From positions 1 through 38,177 of the forward strand of contig CAUEBO010000022.1 of the NCBI GenBank assembly GCA_958454405.1: DNA of 38,177 nt, written 5' to 3'. Source of the stretch: an uncultured Eggerthellaceae bacterium (GTDB lineage: Bacteria; Actinomycetota; Coriobacteriia; Coriobacteriales; Eggerthellaceae). Under the pieces are notes generated by a model. The model made no database searches and was not told where the DNA came from. It saw nothing but the letters and a program-made list of their open reading frames with translations. Position numbers and translations under genes: made by a program. Below, piece after piece: positions 1 to 7,821 of the stretch. Each line of letters begins with the position of its first letter. Position 1 is the stretch's first letter.

Positions 1-1476
1 GTCATCACCCGGTTTCTGGTCAATGCGTCCACCAAGCGTGCGGCGCAGGAGGCGGAATCCGTGGTTGCCGATGCCAGGCGTCAGGCTGAAACGCTGCGCC
101 GGGAAGCCGTGATCGAGGCGAAAGACGAGGCTCTGAAGCTCAAGCAGGACGCCCAGGCCGAGAGCAAGGAGCGCCTGCGCGAAGTCCGCACGGCCGAGAA
201 CCGCATCTCGCAGCGCGAGGAATCGCTCGACCGGCGCGTCGAATCGCTTGACGCGCGCGAGCACCAGATATCGTCGATGCAAGGACAGCTCGATCGCCGC
301 GAGCGCGATCTCGACGCGCTCGAGCAGGAGGTCGGCCGGCGTCTTGAGCGCGCGGCCGGCATGACGCCCGAGGAGGCGAAGGCCGAGCTGCTCGACACGC
401 TGAAGGAAGAAGTGGTGCACGAGCAGGCCTCCATCATCCGCGATGCCGAGGCCCGCACCAAAGCGGAGGCCGACAAGAAGGCCCGTTCCATCCTGAGCCT
501 TGCCATCCAGCGCGTGGCGGCCGACCATTCGGCCGAGACCACCGTGTCGACGATCCACATCCCCTCCGACGACCTCAAAGGCCGCATCATCGGCCGCGAG
601 GGCCGCAACATCCGCTCCTTCGAGCAGCTGACGGGGACGAATCTCATCATCGACGACACGCCCGAGTGCGTCACCATCTCGTGCTTCGACCCGGTGCGCC
701 GCGAGATCGGGCGCGTGACCATGGAGAACCTCGTCGCCGACGGGCGCATCCATCCGGCGCGCATCGAAGAGATGTTCGGCAAGGCGGAATCCTTCGTGAA
801 CCAGCGCGTGCAGGAGGCAGGCGAGCAGGCCGCGTTCGACACCGGCATCCACGACCTCCACCCGGAGATCGTGCGCACGCTCGGCCGCCTGCGCTACCGG
901 ACCTCGTACGGCCAGAACGTGCTCAACCATTCGCTCGAGGTCGCCTACCTCGCGGGCGTGATGGCGGCCGAGCTGGGGCTCGATCCCATCCCGGCGAAGC
1001 GCGCGGGCCTGCTCCACGACCTGGGCAAGGCTGTGGACCACGAGGTCGAAGGCAGCCACGCGGTCATCGGGGCCGATCTGGCGCGCCGTTTCGGAGAGAA
1101 GCCCGACATCGTGCACGCCATCGAGGCGCACCATAACGACGTGGAGCCCTCGAGCGTGCTCGACGTGCTCATCCAGGCCGCCGATGCCGTTTCCGCCGCC
1201 CGCCCGGGCGCGCGCAAGGAGACGCTCGACGCCTACGTGAAGCGCCTCGAGAAGCTCGAGGAGATCGCGAACTCCTACAAGGGCGTCGAGCGCACCTACG
1301 CCATCCAGGCGGGCCGCGAGGTCCGCGTGATGGTGGAGCCGGAGACGGTGGACGAAGCGGCGACCACGGTCCTCGCACACGACATCGCGCAGCGCATCGA
1401 GAACGAGATGCAGTACCCCGGCCAGGTGAAAGTCGTGGTCATCCGCGAAAGCCGCGCGGTCGGCATCGCGAAGTAG
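1..1476 (+). CDS. rny: Ribonuclease Y, 5'-truncated by the window edge
   Basis: RNase Y is a membrane-anchored endoribonuclease that starts mRNA decay. The frame is open from base 1, so the true start and the N-terminal membrane anchor lie outside the window; the GTG at 61 is internal. What is present is a long charged coiled coil rich in Arg, Glu and Ala (about the first 150 residues), then a KH domain with GRIIGREGRNIR (around bases 583-621), then an HD domain with LLHDLGK (around 1009-1029) and the downstream HH pair in EAHHND. The C-terminus is family-typical. The next gene starts 13 bases after the stop, so co-transcription is likely. Identification is secure; only the N-terminus is missing. 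Confidence 0.97.
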   Translation, partial: VITRFLVNASTKRAAQEAESVVADARRQAETLRREAVIEAKDEALKLKQDAQAESKERLREVRTAENRISQREESLDRRVESLDAREHQISSMQGQLDRRERDLDALEQEVGRRLERAAGMTPEEAKAELLDTLKEEVVHEQASIIRDAEARTKAEADKKARSILSLAIQRVAADHSAETTVSTIHIPSDDLKGRIIGREGRNIRSFEQLTGTNLIIDDTPECVTISCFDPVRREIGRVTMENLVADGRIHPARIEEMFGKAESFVNQRVQEAGEQAAFDTGIHDLHPEIVRTLGRLRYRTSYGQNVLNHSLEVAYLAGVMAAELGLDPIPAKRAGLLHDLGKAVDHEVEGSHAVIGADLARRFGEKPDIVHAIEAHHNDVEPSSVLDVLIQAADAVSAARPGARKETLDAYVKRLEKLEEIANSYKGVERTYAIQAGREVRVMVEPETVDEAATTVLAHDIAQRIENEMQYPGQVKVVVIRESRAVGIAK

Positions 1477-1489
1477 GGCGCGTTCCGGC

Positions 1490-2590
1490 ATGGCCGACGA
1501 CACGCTCGAAGCCTTCATAGAGAACGTATGCGGCGAAAGCCATCTCCGGGTCGAGGCGGACCTCGGGGATGGCTTCGTCCGTTTGAAGAGCGCCGAAGCC
1601 GAGCGGCGCCAGGCGGCGCACGACATCCGCTCCACCGAGGACATCGTCATCGAGATGCTGCGCAACGCGCGCGACGCCCATGCCTCGAGCATCTTCTTGG
1701 CCGTGACCCGCGAAGGACAGCGGCGCCGTCTCGTCATGCTCGACGACGGCGACGGCGTCCCTCCCGCCATGCACGAGCGCGTTTTCGAGCCCCGCGTCAC
1801 GTCCAAGCTCGATACCGTCCATATGGACAAATGGGGCGTGCACGGACGCGGCATGGCGCTCTACTCCATCGCCGCGAATGCCGAAACCGCCTGCATCGCG
1901 GCATCGGACGCGGGCAAGGGCGCTTCGTTCGTCGTCGAGACCGACCTCGATCGCCTGGGCGAGAAAGCCGACCAGTCCAGCTTCCCGGCATTCGAGCGGT
2001 CAGAAGAGGGGAGCGTCTCCGTGCGCGGGCCGCGCAACATCCTGCGCACGGCCTGCGAGTTCGCCATCGAGTGCCGAAAGGACTGCACCTTGTACCTCGG
2101 CTCGGCCACCGACGTGGCGGCGACGCTGTACGCGTTCGGGCTCTCCTCGCTCACCTCGGCCGTGCGGGCGTTCTGCGCCGACGCTTCGGAGCTTCCTGTC
2201 TGCAAGCGCCTCTCAGTCGCCGGCGATCCCGCCTGGTTCGCCGAAACGGCCGCCGAGCTGGGGCTCCAGATATCCGAACGCTCGGCCCGGCGCATCATGG
2301 ACGGGGAACTGTCCCCGCTTGCGCCGCTGCTCAGCCGCGTGCGCATCGACGGAGGGCATCCCGCCAGCCGATGCGCCCCTTCGAAGCCGGACGCGCCGGC
2401 GGATCCAGTCCGCGCCGATGGACGGGGGCTCAAGCTCTCCCCGGACGACATCGCGGCGTTCTCGGAGCGGGTGGGCGCGGCCTTCGCCGACATAGCGCGC
2501 GATTACTACCTCGAGCCGTCGGTGCGCCCCGAGGTCAAGGTGGGAAAAGACGCCATCCGCATCGTCATCCCCGTCGAGAAGGTGCGCTGA
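1490..2590 (+). CDS. GHKL-type ATPase of unknown role
   Basis: The 366-residue protein carries a Bergerat ATP-binding fold in its first 160 residues: N-box EMLRNARDA (55-63), G1 box DDGDGVP (85-91) and G2 box GVHGRGMAL (116-124). There is no histidine-phosphotransfer domain, transmembrane segment or receiver domain, so it is not an ordinary sensor kinase. The remaining 200 residues have no motif I recognise and end in a short beta-rich stretch. GHKL proteins include Hsp90, MutL, gyrase B and anti-sigma kinases; none is matched specifically. It lies 13 bases after rny and before the spoVS promoter, so it probably shares the rny transcript. An RNA- or stress-related role is only a guess from position. 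Confidence 0.85.
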   Translation: MADDTLEAFIENVCGESHLRVEADLGDGFVRLKSAEAERRQAAHDIRSTEDIVIEMLRNARDAHASSIFLAVTREGQRRRLVMLDDGDGVPPAMHERVFEPRVTSKLDTVHMDKWGVHGRGMALYSIAANAETACIAASDAGKGASFVVETDLDRLGEKADQSSFPAFERSEEGSVSVRGPRNILRTACEFAIECRKDCTLYLGSATDVAATLYAFGLSSLTSAVRAFCADASELPVCKRLSVAGDPAWFAETAAELGLQISERSARRIMDGELSPLAPLLSRVRIDGGHPASRCAPSKPDAPADPVRADGRGLKLSPDDIAAFSERVGAAFADIARDYYLEPSVRPEVKVGKDAIRIVIPVEKVR

Positions 2591-2634
2591 GGCCGATCGG
2601 CGCCGCTTCTTCGCGATCTTCCCATATCCGCAGG

Positions 2635-2663
2635 TTGCTAACCATACGTTGAATAGGTAGAAT
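2635..2663 (+). promoter_or_regulatory. Promoter for spoVS
   Basis: TTGCTA (2635-2640) and TAGAAT (2658-2663) are separated by exactly 17 bases in an AT-richer gap after the ATPase gene. This is a good vegetative-sigma match and would give a leader of about 90 bases. It implies that spoVS-miaB-miaA can be transcribed apart from rny. Confidence 0.65.
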
Positions 2664-2759
2664 AGCCTGAGCATGATTTTGAACCCGAAAGGGCGACCGA
2701 CGGCATATTGCATGAACCACACCAGCGATCACACGAACCAGTAACGACGAAGGATATGC

Positions 2760-3104
2760 ATGTCCACAACTGATCACAAGCCGGAGCCCGGCTGCTTGAA
2801 GGTCTCATCGAAGTCGTCCCCGGCATCGGTTGCCGGCGCTATCGCCGGCATGGTGAAGGACGGCGTCTGCGTGGAGATCCAGGCCGTCGGAGCGGGCGCG
2901 GTGAACCAGGCGGTGAAGGCCATCGCCATCTCGCGCGGGTTCCTCTCGCCCGTCGGCATCGAGATATCCTGCGTGCCCTCGTTCGCCGACATCGTCATCG
3001 ACGGGGAGTACCGCACGGCCATCCGCTTCACGGTGGAGCCCCGCTACACCCGGGGCGTCGTCCCGAACGTCTCCGGCGAGACGAGCGCGCCCTCGAACCG
3101 CTAG
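2760..3104 (+). CDS. spoVS: Stage V sporulation protein S (SpoVS)
   Basis: The 114-residue protein has the Alba-like SpoVS core (about residues 12-97), including KVSSKSSPASVAGAI near the start and GAGAVNQAVKAIAISRGFL in the middle. In Bacillus SpoVS affects spore coat and septation, but the family is widespread in bacteria that never sporulate and is thought to bind nucleic acid. The first 10 and last 15 residues are extra to the core. GAAGGA (2749-2754) sits 5 bases before the ATG and supports this start. miaB begins 8 bases after the stop, so the two are probably one operon. Family assignment is secure; the role in this organism is unknown. Confidence 0.95.
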   Translation: MSTTDHKPEPGCLKVSSKSSPASVAGAIAGMVKDGVCVEIQAVGAGAVNQAVKAIAISRGFLSPVGIEISCVPSFADIVIDGEYRTAIRFTVEPRYTRGVVPNVSGETSAPSNR

Positions 3105-3112
3105 CAACGACC

Positions 3113-4501
3113 ATGCAGACCCCTTTCACGAACCTGACGTTCTGCATCCGCACGTTCGGGTGCCAGATGAACAAACATGATTCGGAACGCATCGCCGGCA
3201 TGCTCGAGGGCCTCGGCGCCTTGCCGGTGGATTCCATTGAAGAAGCCGACATCGTCGCGTTCATGACCTGCTGCGTCCGCGAGGCGGCCGATACGCGCCT
3301 GTACGGGCAGGTGGCGTCGCTCAAGACCGTGCCGCTGCGCAGCGGCACGCCGCTGTCCAAGCGCATCGTGGCCGTGGGCGGATGCATCGGCCAGCGCGAC
3401 GGCGAACGGCTCGTCGACGAGCTGCCCCACCTCGACGTGGTGTTCGGAACCCACAACCTCGGTTCGCTGCCGCGCCTGCTGCAGGCGGCGGTCGAAGAGG
3501 GCGGCCACCAGGTGGAGGTGCTCGACGCAGCCTCCTCGTTCCCCACCGAGCTTCCCACGTCCCGCGAGCACGAGTGGGCGGCATGGCTGCCCATCACCAT
3601 CGGCTGCAACAACTTCTGCACGTACTGCATCGTGCCCTACGTGCGCGGCCGTGAGAAGTCCCGGCCGATCGAGAGCATCGTGGAAGAAGCCGAGCGCTAC
3701 GTGGCGGCCGGGGTCAAGGAAATCACGCTGCTCGGCCAGAACGTCAACTCCTACGGCCGCGACCTGTACGGATCGCCCCGCTTCGCCCAGGTGCTCGACG
3801 CGCTCGACGGCACGGGCGTGGAGCGCCTCCGCTTCGCGACGAGCCATCCGAAAGACCTCACCGACGAAGTCATCGGCAAGTTCGCGACGATGCGCTCGCT
3901 CATGCCGGCGCTCCATCTGCCCGTGCAGTCTGGTTCGGATGCGGTGCTCGCCGCCATGAACCGGCGCTACACGCGCGAGCACTACCGAGGGCTGGTCGCC
4001 AAGCTGCGCGACGCGGTGGGCGACATCGCCCTGTCCACGGACGTCATCGTCGGGTTCCCCGGAGAGCGTGAAAAGGACTTCGAGGACACCTGCCGCCTGG
4101 TGGACGAGATAGGCTACCATCAGGTGTTCACCTTCATCTACTCGAAGCGCGAGGGCACGCCGGCCGCGGCCATCGACGACCCGACTCCGCATGACGTGGT
4201 CCAGCAGCGCTTCGACCGCCTGGTCGGCATCGTGCAGAAGCGCGCGTTCGAAGCGAACCAGCGAGATCTGGGAGCGGAGGTCGACGTCCTCGTGGAGGGG
4301 GCTTCGAAGCGCGACGAGCGCCTGCTTTCAGGGCGCAGCCCCAAGAACCAGACCGTCCATGCGCCGCTTCCCACCGGCGTTGCCGGCGATGATCTGGCCG
4401 GCAGCATCGTGCGCGTGCACGTGGAAGAGGCGAAGACGTGGTACCTCGCGGGCAGGCTCGTCGACGGGCCTGGCGCTCCCTCCCAGAACGCCTCCCGATG
4501 A
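3113..4501 (+). CDS. miaB: tRNA-2-methylthio-N6-dimethylallyladenosine synthase
   Basis: MiaB is a radical-SAM methylthiotransferase that adds the 2-methylthio group to i6A37 of tRNAs reading UNN codons. The 462-residue protein has the N-terminal MTTase domain with its cluster cysteines (RTFGCQMN, MTCC, GGCIGQ), the radical-SAM triad CNNFCTYC (Cys165, Cys169, Cys172) and a C-terminal TRAM domain. Length is normal. Its TGA overlaps the miaA ATG in an ATGA junction (4498-4501), which indicates translational coupling with the enzyme that makes its i6A substrate. Confidence 0.97.
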   Translation: MQTPFTNLTFCIRTFGCQMNKHDSERIAGMLEGLGALPVDSIEEADIVAFMTCCVREAADTRLYGQVASLKTVPLRSGTPLSKRIVAVGGCIGQRDGERLVDELPHLDVVFGTHNLGSLPRLLQAAVEEGGHQVEVLDAASSFPTELPTSREHEWAAWLPITIGCNNFCTYCIVPYVRGREKSRPIESIVEEAERYVAAGVKEITLLGQNVNSYGRDLYGSPRFAQVLDALDGTGVERLRFATSHPKDLTDEVIGKFATMRSLMPALHLPVQSGSDAVLAAMNRRYTREHYRGLVAKLRDAVGDIALSTDVIVGFPGEREKDFEDTCRLVDEIGYHQVFTFIYSKREGTPAAAIDDPTPHDVVQQRFDRLVGIVQKRAFEANQRDLGAEVDVLVEGASKRDERLLSGRSPKNQTVHAPLPTGVAGDDLAGSIVRVHVEEAKTWYLAGRLVDGPGAPSQNASR

Positions 4502-5478
4502 ATCCTGAGCCCGTTTCGCCGCCGAGCGCGTTTCCGCTTTCCGCTCCGGTCGTCTGCGTGGTGGGCCCCACGGCGTCCGGCAAGACCGCGCTTGCCCAAG
4601 CGCTCGCGCTCGAGCTGGGCGGGGAAGTGGTGAGCGCTGACTCCATGCAGATATACCGGGGCATGGACATCGGAACGGGCAAGCTTCCCGACGAACAGCG
4701 CCTCGTGCCGCATCATGGGCTCGACCTCGTCGATCCGGGCGACCCGTATTCCGCGGCGCTCTTCCAGGCCTACGCCCGCGAGCGCTTCCTGGACATCGAA
4801 GCCCGGGGCGGCCGCAGCGTGCTGTGCGGCGGCACGGGCTTCTACGTGCGCGCCGCGATCGACGCCTACGACTTCCCCGAGGGCGAGCAGGTGGGAAACG
4901 AGACGCGGGAGCGCTTCACCCGGCTCGCCGAAGAGCAGGGCGCCTGCGCGCTTTGGGAGCTCTTGCGCGAACGGGATCCCGCGAGCGCGGCCGCCATACC
5001 CCCGGGCGACGTCAAACGCGTCGTGCGGGCCTTCGAACTGCTGGATGCCGGCACCACGTACGCCAAGCAGCGCGCGAAGCTGGCCTCGATACCGCAGCTC
5101 GTCCCGGCGGCCTTCGTCGGATTGGCCGTTGATCCCGACATCCTGCGGTCCCGCATAGACGCGCGCGTGGACGCCATGGTGGAAGCGGGGCTCGTCTCCG
5201 AAGTTAAAGGTCTGTTAAACCGCGGCTTCCGCGCAGGCATAACCGCCCCGCAAGCGATAGGATACAAGGAGATCGTCGCCGCGTTGGACGGCGAGACCAC
5301 CATCGACGAGGCGATCGAGCGCATCAAGGCCGCAACGCGCCGCTACGCGAAGCGGCAGCGCACGTGGTTTCGCAAGGATGCGCGGATCCGCTGGATATGC
5401 GCCGACGAGCAGGATGTCGAACCGCTCGTCGAGCAGGCGCTCGGCGCACTTGGCGCCGCAGGCGCCGACCGAACGTGA
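4498..5478 (+). CDS. miaA: tRNA dimethylallyltransferase
   Basis: MiaA transfers dimethylallyl from DMAPP to A37 of tRNA, the step before MiaB. The 326-residue protein starts at the ATG that overlaps the miaB stop; the frame is open further upstream, but that part reads as miaB coding sequence in another frame. The P-loop GPTASGKT lies near residues 23-30, followed by the family motif SADSMQIYRGMDIGTGKL and the later AIGYKEI motif. The last 30 residues vary in this family. AAGGAG overlaps the stop region and leads into dapF. Confidence 0.96.
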   Translation: MNPEPVSPPSAFPLSAPVVCVVGPTASGKTALAQALALELGGEVVSADSMQIYRGMDIGTGKLPDEQRLVPHHGLDLVDPGDPYSAALFQAYARERFLDIEARGGRSVLCGGTGFYVRAAIDAYDFPEGEQVGNETRERFTRLAEEQGACALWELLRERDPASAAAIPPGDVKRVVRAFELLDAGTTYAKQRAKLASIPQLVPAAFVGLAVDPDILRSRIDARVDAMVEAGLVSEVKGLLNRGFRAGITAPQAIGYKEIVAALDGETTIDEAIERIKAATRRYAKRQRTWFRKDARIRWICADEQDVEPLVEQALGALGAAGADRT

Positions 5479-5499
5479 AGGAGCGTGCAAGCAACCCCC

Positions 5500-6420
5500 A
5501 TGAAACTCGACTTCGTCAAACTGCACGGACTCGGGAACGACTTCGTCTTCATCGACGACTTCTCGCGCGACATAGATCTGACGGCCGAGCAGGTCGAGCT
5601 CATCTGCGACCGCCATCTTGGCGTGGGCGCGGACGGCGTCGTGCTGGTCCGCCCCTCCGACGACCCCGACTGCACGGCCTACATGCACTACATCAACGCC
5701 GACGGCACGTTGGCGCAGATGTGCGGCAACGGGGTGCGCTGCTTCGCCAAGTACCTCGTCGACCGCGGCTACGTTGCGGCGGCGGAACGCCGTTTCGTAG
5801 CCGACACGCTCTCCGGGCCGAAGCCCATCAGCTTCGAGGTCGACGAGGACGGCCTGATGGCGCAGGCGACCGTGGACATGGGCCGTCCCGTGCTCGATCC
5901 GGCCAGCGTGCCCGTTGCCGCCAGGCCGAACGCTGAAAGCATGCAGGGGGCGCCCTATGTGCGGGAACTGCCCATCGACTCTCCCTGGGGACGCTTCGCG
6001 TTCACCTGCGTGTCGATGGGCAATCCCCATGCCGTCTGCTTCATCGACGATTTCTCCGCGGTGGCCGACGAGCTGTTCCCCGATCCTGCGGACAAAAGGC
6101 TGGGCACCCTCGATGTCGCCCGCGCGGGCGCGTTCTTCGAATCGCACGAGCTGTTCCCCGAGAAAACGAACGTGGAATTCGTCGTCGTGGGCGCTCAGGG
6201 CCTCAGCATGCGCGTGTACGAGCGCGGCTGCGGCGAGACGATGGCCTGCGGCACCGGGGCATGCGCCGTGAGCGTCGCCGCATCGCTCACCGGGCGGGCT
6301 GGGCGCGAGAACGACGTGGACCTGCTTGGCGGAACGCTGCGCATCCGCTGGACCGACGCCGACCGCGTGATGATGACCGGGCCGGCGCGGCAGAGCTTCG
6401 AGGGCGTCGTGTCCATCTAG
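5500..6420 (+). CDS. dapF: Diaminopimelate epimerase
   Basis: DapF converts LL- to meso-diaminopimelate for lysine and peptidoglycan. The 306-residue protein starts with the usual family opening (MKLDFVKLHGLGNDF) and has both catalytic cysteines: Cys75 in MCGNGVRC and Cys250 in ACGTGAC. A GTG at 5485 is in frame but lies only 1 base after the AAGGAG at 5478-5483, so the ATG at 5500 is preferred although its spacing (16 bases) is long; the exact start is open. It stands 21 bases after miaA and 51 before dapL, the preceding enzyme of the pathway. Confidence 0.95.
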   Translation: MKLDFVKLHGLGNDFVFIDDFSRDIDLTAEQVELICDRHLGVGADGVVLVRPSDDPDCTAYMHYINADGTLAQMCGNGVRCFAKYLVDRGYVAAAERRFVADTLSGPKPISFEVDEDGLMAQATVDMGRPVLDPASVPVAARPNAESMQGAPYVRELPIDSPWGRFAFTCVSMGNPHAVCFIDDFSAVADELFPDPADKRLGTLDVARAGAFFESHELFPEKTNVEFVVVGAQGLSMRVYERGCGETMACGTGACAVSVAASLTGRAGRENDVDLLGGTLRIRWTDADRVMMTGPARQSFEGVVSI

Positions 6421-6471
6421 CATCAGTCCCGCAGCCGAGAACCCGAAACCCCCGAACGAAAGGATCGCTCC

Positions 6472-7629
6472 GTGAAAACCGCATCCTGCCTCGACCATAT
6501 GGCCCCGTACCTGTTCGCGCAGATCGACGCCAAGCGCGATGCGCTCAAGGCGCAGGGCATCGACGTCATCTCGCTCGGCATAGGCGACCCCGACACGCCC
6601 ACGCCCGAGCATATCGTGGAGGCCATGGCGAAGGCCGTCCGCAAGCCGGAGAACCACCAGTACCCCGACTACGCCGGCTCGCCCGCGTACCGCACGGCCT
6701 GCGCGACATGGATGCAGGATCGCTTCGGAGTGGAAGTGGACCCGAAGGCCCAGGTGCTGGCCCTCATAGGCAGCAAGGAGGGCATCGCCCACCTGCATAC
6801 CGCGTTCGTCGATCCGGGCGACTACGTGCTGGCTCCCTCCATCGGCTACCCCGTGTACTCAGGGGGAGCGACGCTCATGAGCGCGAACACGCATTTCATG
6901 CCCATGAGGGAGGAGAACGGTTTCTTGGCCGATTTCGACGGCATTCCCGACGACGTGCTGGCCAAGACCAAGATCATGTTCCTCGGCTACCCAAACAACC
7001 CGACGGGCGCCTGCGCGACCGAGGAGTACTTCGACAAGGCCATCGACTTCTGCATCGAGCACGGCATCCTGCTCGCGCACGACAACGCCTACTGCGACAT
7101 CTGCTTCGACGGCTACCGCGCGCCCTCCATCCTCGAGCGGCCCCGCGCGATGGAGTGCTGCATCGAGTTCTTCAGCCTGTCGAAGTCCTACAACATGACC
7201 GGATGGCGCATTGCGTTCGCAGCGGGAAACGCCCAGGCTGTCGGCGCGCTTGGCACGGTCAAGAACAACCTCGATTCGGGCCAGTTCACGGCCGTGCAGG
7301 ATGCGGCGATCGTCGCGCTGACGGGCGACCAGTCGTGCGTGTCCGACATGTGCGCGCTCTACCAGCGCCGTCGCGACGTGGTGGTGGACGCTCTGCGCGC
7401 CATCGGGATGGAGTGCAACGCCCCGAAAGCGACCATATACGTATGGGCGAAGGTTCCCGCAGGCGAGACGTCCGAATCGTTCACAACGAAGCTCTTGGAG
7501 CAGGCGCACGTCATCGTGACGCCGGGAAGCGGGTACGGGCCGGACGGGGAGGGCTTCATCCGCATCTCGCTCACTACGCCGGACGAGAAGCTGCTCGAAG
7601 CCGTGCGGCGCATGAAGGAGACGATGTAG
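6472..7629 (+). CDS. dapL: LL-diaminopimelate aminotransferase
   Basis: This fold-type I PLP aminotransferase makes LL-diaminopimelate from tetrahydrodipicolinate and glutamate, bypassing succinyl or acetyl intermediates. The 385-residue protein has GIGDPDTPTP near the start, the YPNNPTGA motif and the PLP lysine Lys238 in SLSKSYNMTGWR. It starts with GTG, preceded by GAAAGGA. Its product is the DapF substrate, and dapF lies immediately upstream, so the two form a functional pair. A related aspartate-class aminotransferase cannot be excluded by sequence alone, but the pairing with dapF and the close resemblance to DapL favour this call. Confidence 0.93.
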   Translation: MKTASCLDHMAPYLFAQIDAKRDALKAQGIDVISLGIGDPDTPTPEHIVEAMAKAVRKPENHQYPDYAGSPAYRTACATWMQDRFGVEVDPKAQVLALIGSKEGIAHLHTAFVDPGDYVLAPSIGYPVYSGGATLMSANTHFMPMREENGFLADFDGIPDDVLAKTKIMFLGYPNNPTGACATEEYFDKAIDFCIEHGILLAHDNAYCDICFDGYRAPSILERPRAMECCIEFFSLSKSYNMTGWRIAFAAGNAQAVGALGTVKNNLDSGQFTAVQDAAIVALTGDQSCVSDMCALYQRRRDVVVDALRAIGMECNAPKATIYVWAKVPAGETSESFTTKLLEQAHVIVTPGSGYGPDGEGFIRISLTTPDEKLLEAVRRMKETM

Positions 7630-7673
7630 CGGCTCAGCGGACCTTGGCGTCCGCGGTCGCCGTTTCCCGGCGG

Positions 7674-7704
7674 TTGCCGACATCGGAGGGGGATATGCTA
7701 TCAT
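7674..7704 (+). promoter_or_regulatory. Promoter for hflX leader
   Basis: An extended -10, TGCTATCAT (7696-7704), follows TTGCCG (7674-7679) at 19 bases. The TGn extension would compensate for the long spacer. The predicted start near 7710 puts a strong hairpin at the 5' end of the mRNA. Confidence 0.55.
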
Positions 7705-7705
7705 G

Positions 7706-7821
7706 GACGGGCGCGGTTCCTCCCGCGCCCGTCATCGTTGCACCGGACGAGGAGCTCCTATGCAGCCCAGGTAATCGTTTTCCACACCGCAGCATCCGCA
7801 TCGTCTGGGAAAGGATTGCCC
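7706..7821 (+). promoter_or_regulatory. Structured leader of hflX
   Basis: The leader contains three parts. First is an 11-bp perfect hairpin (7706-7716 with 7723-7733). Second is a 4-codon ORF with its own ribosome-binding site at 7749-7774. Third is a T-rich stretch (TTTTCC, 7779-7784) that can pair with GGAAAG (7808-7813), part of the hflX Shine-Dalgarno region. A ribosome paused on the small ORF would cover the T-rich stretch and free the hflX ribosome-binding site, as in erm-type translational attenuation. The elements are visible in the sequence; the mechanism is inferred. Confidence 0.45.
7760..7774 (+). CDS. Candidate leader peptide MQPR upstream of hflX
   Basis: ATG CAG CCC AGG TAA encodes four residues. 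A strong Shine-Dalgarno GAGGAG (7749-7754) lies 5 bases before the ATG, which is unusual for a chance ORF of this size. The peptide ends in Pro-Arg-stop, a context in which drug-bound ribosomes might stall. No peptide product is expected to matter; the translation event itself would be the signal. Confidence 0.45.
   Translation: MQPR

Noticed and set aside
2760..3104. Evidence for sporulation
   Set aside because: SpoVS occurs in many non-sporeformers and no other sporulation gene is in the window.
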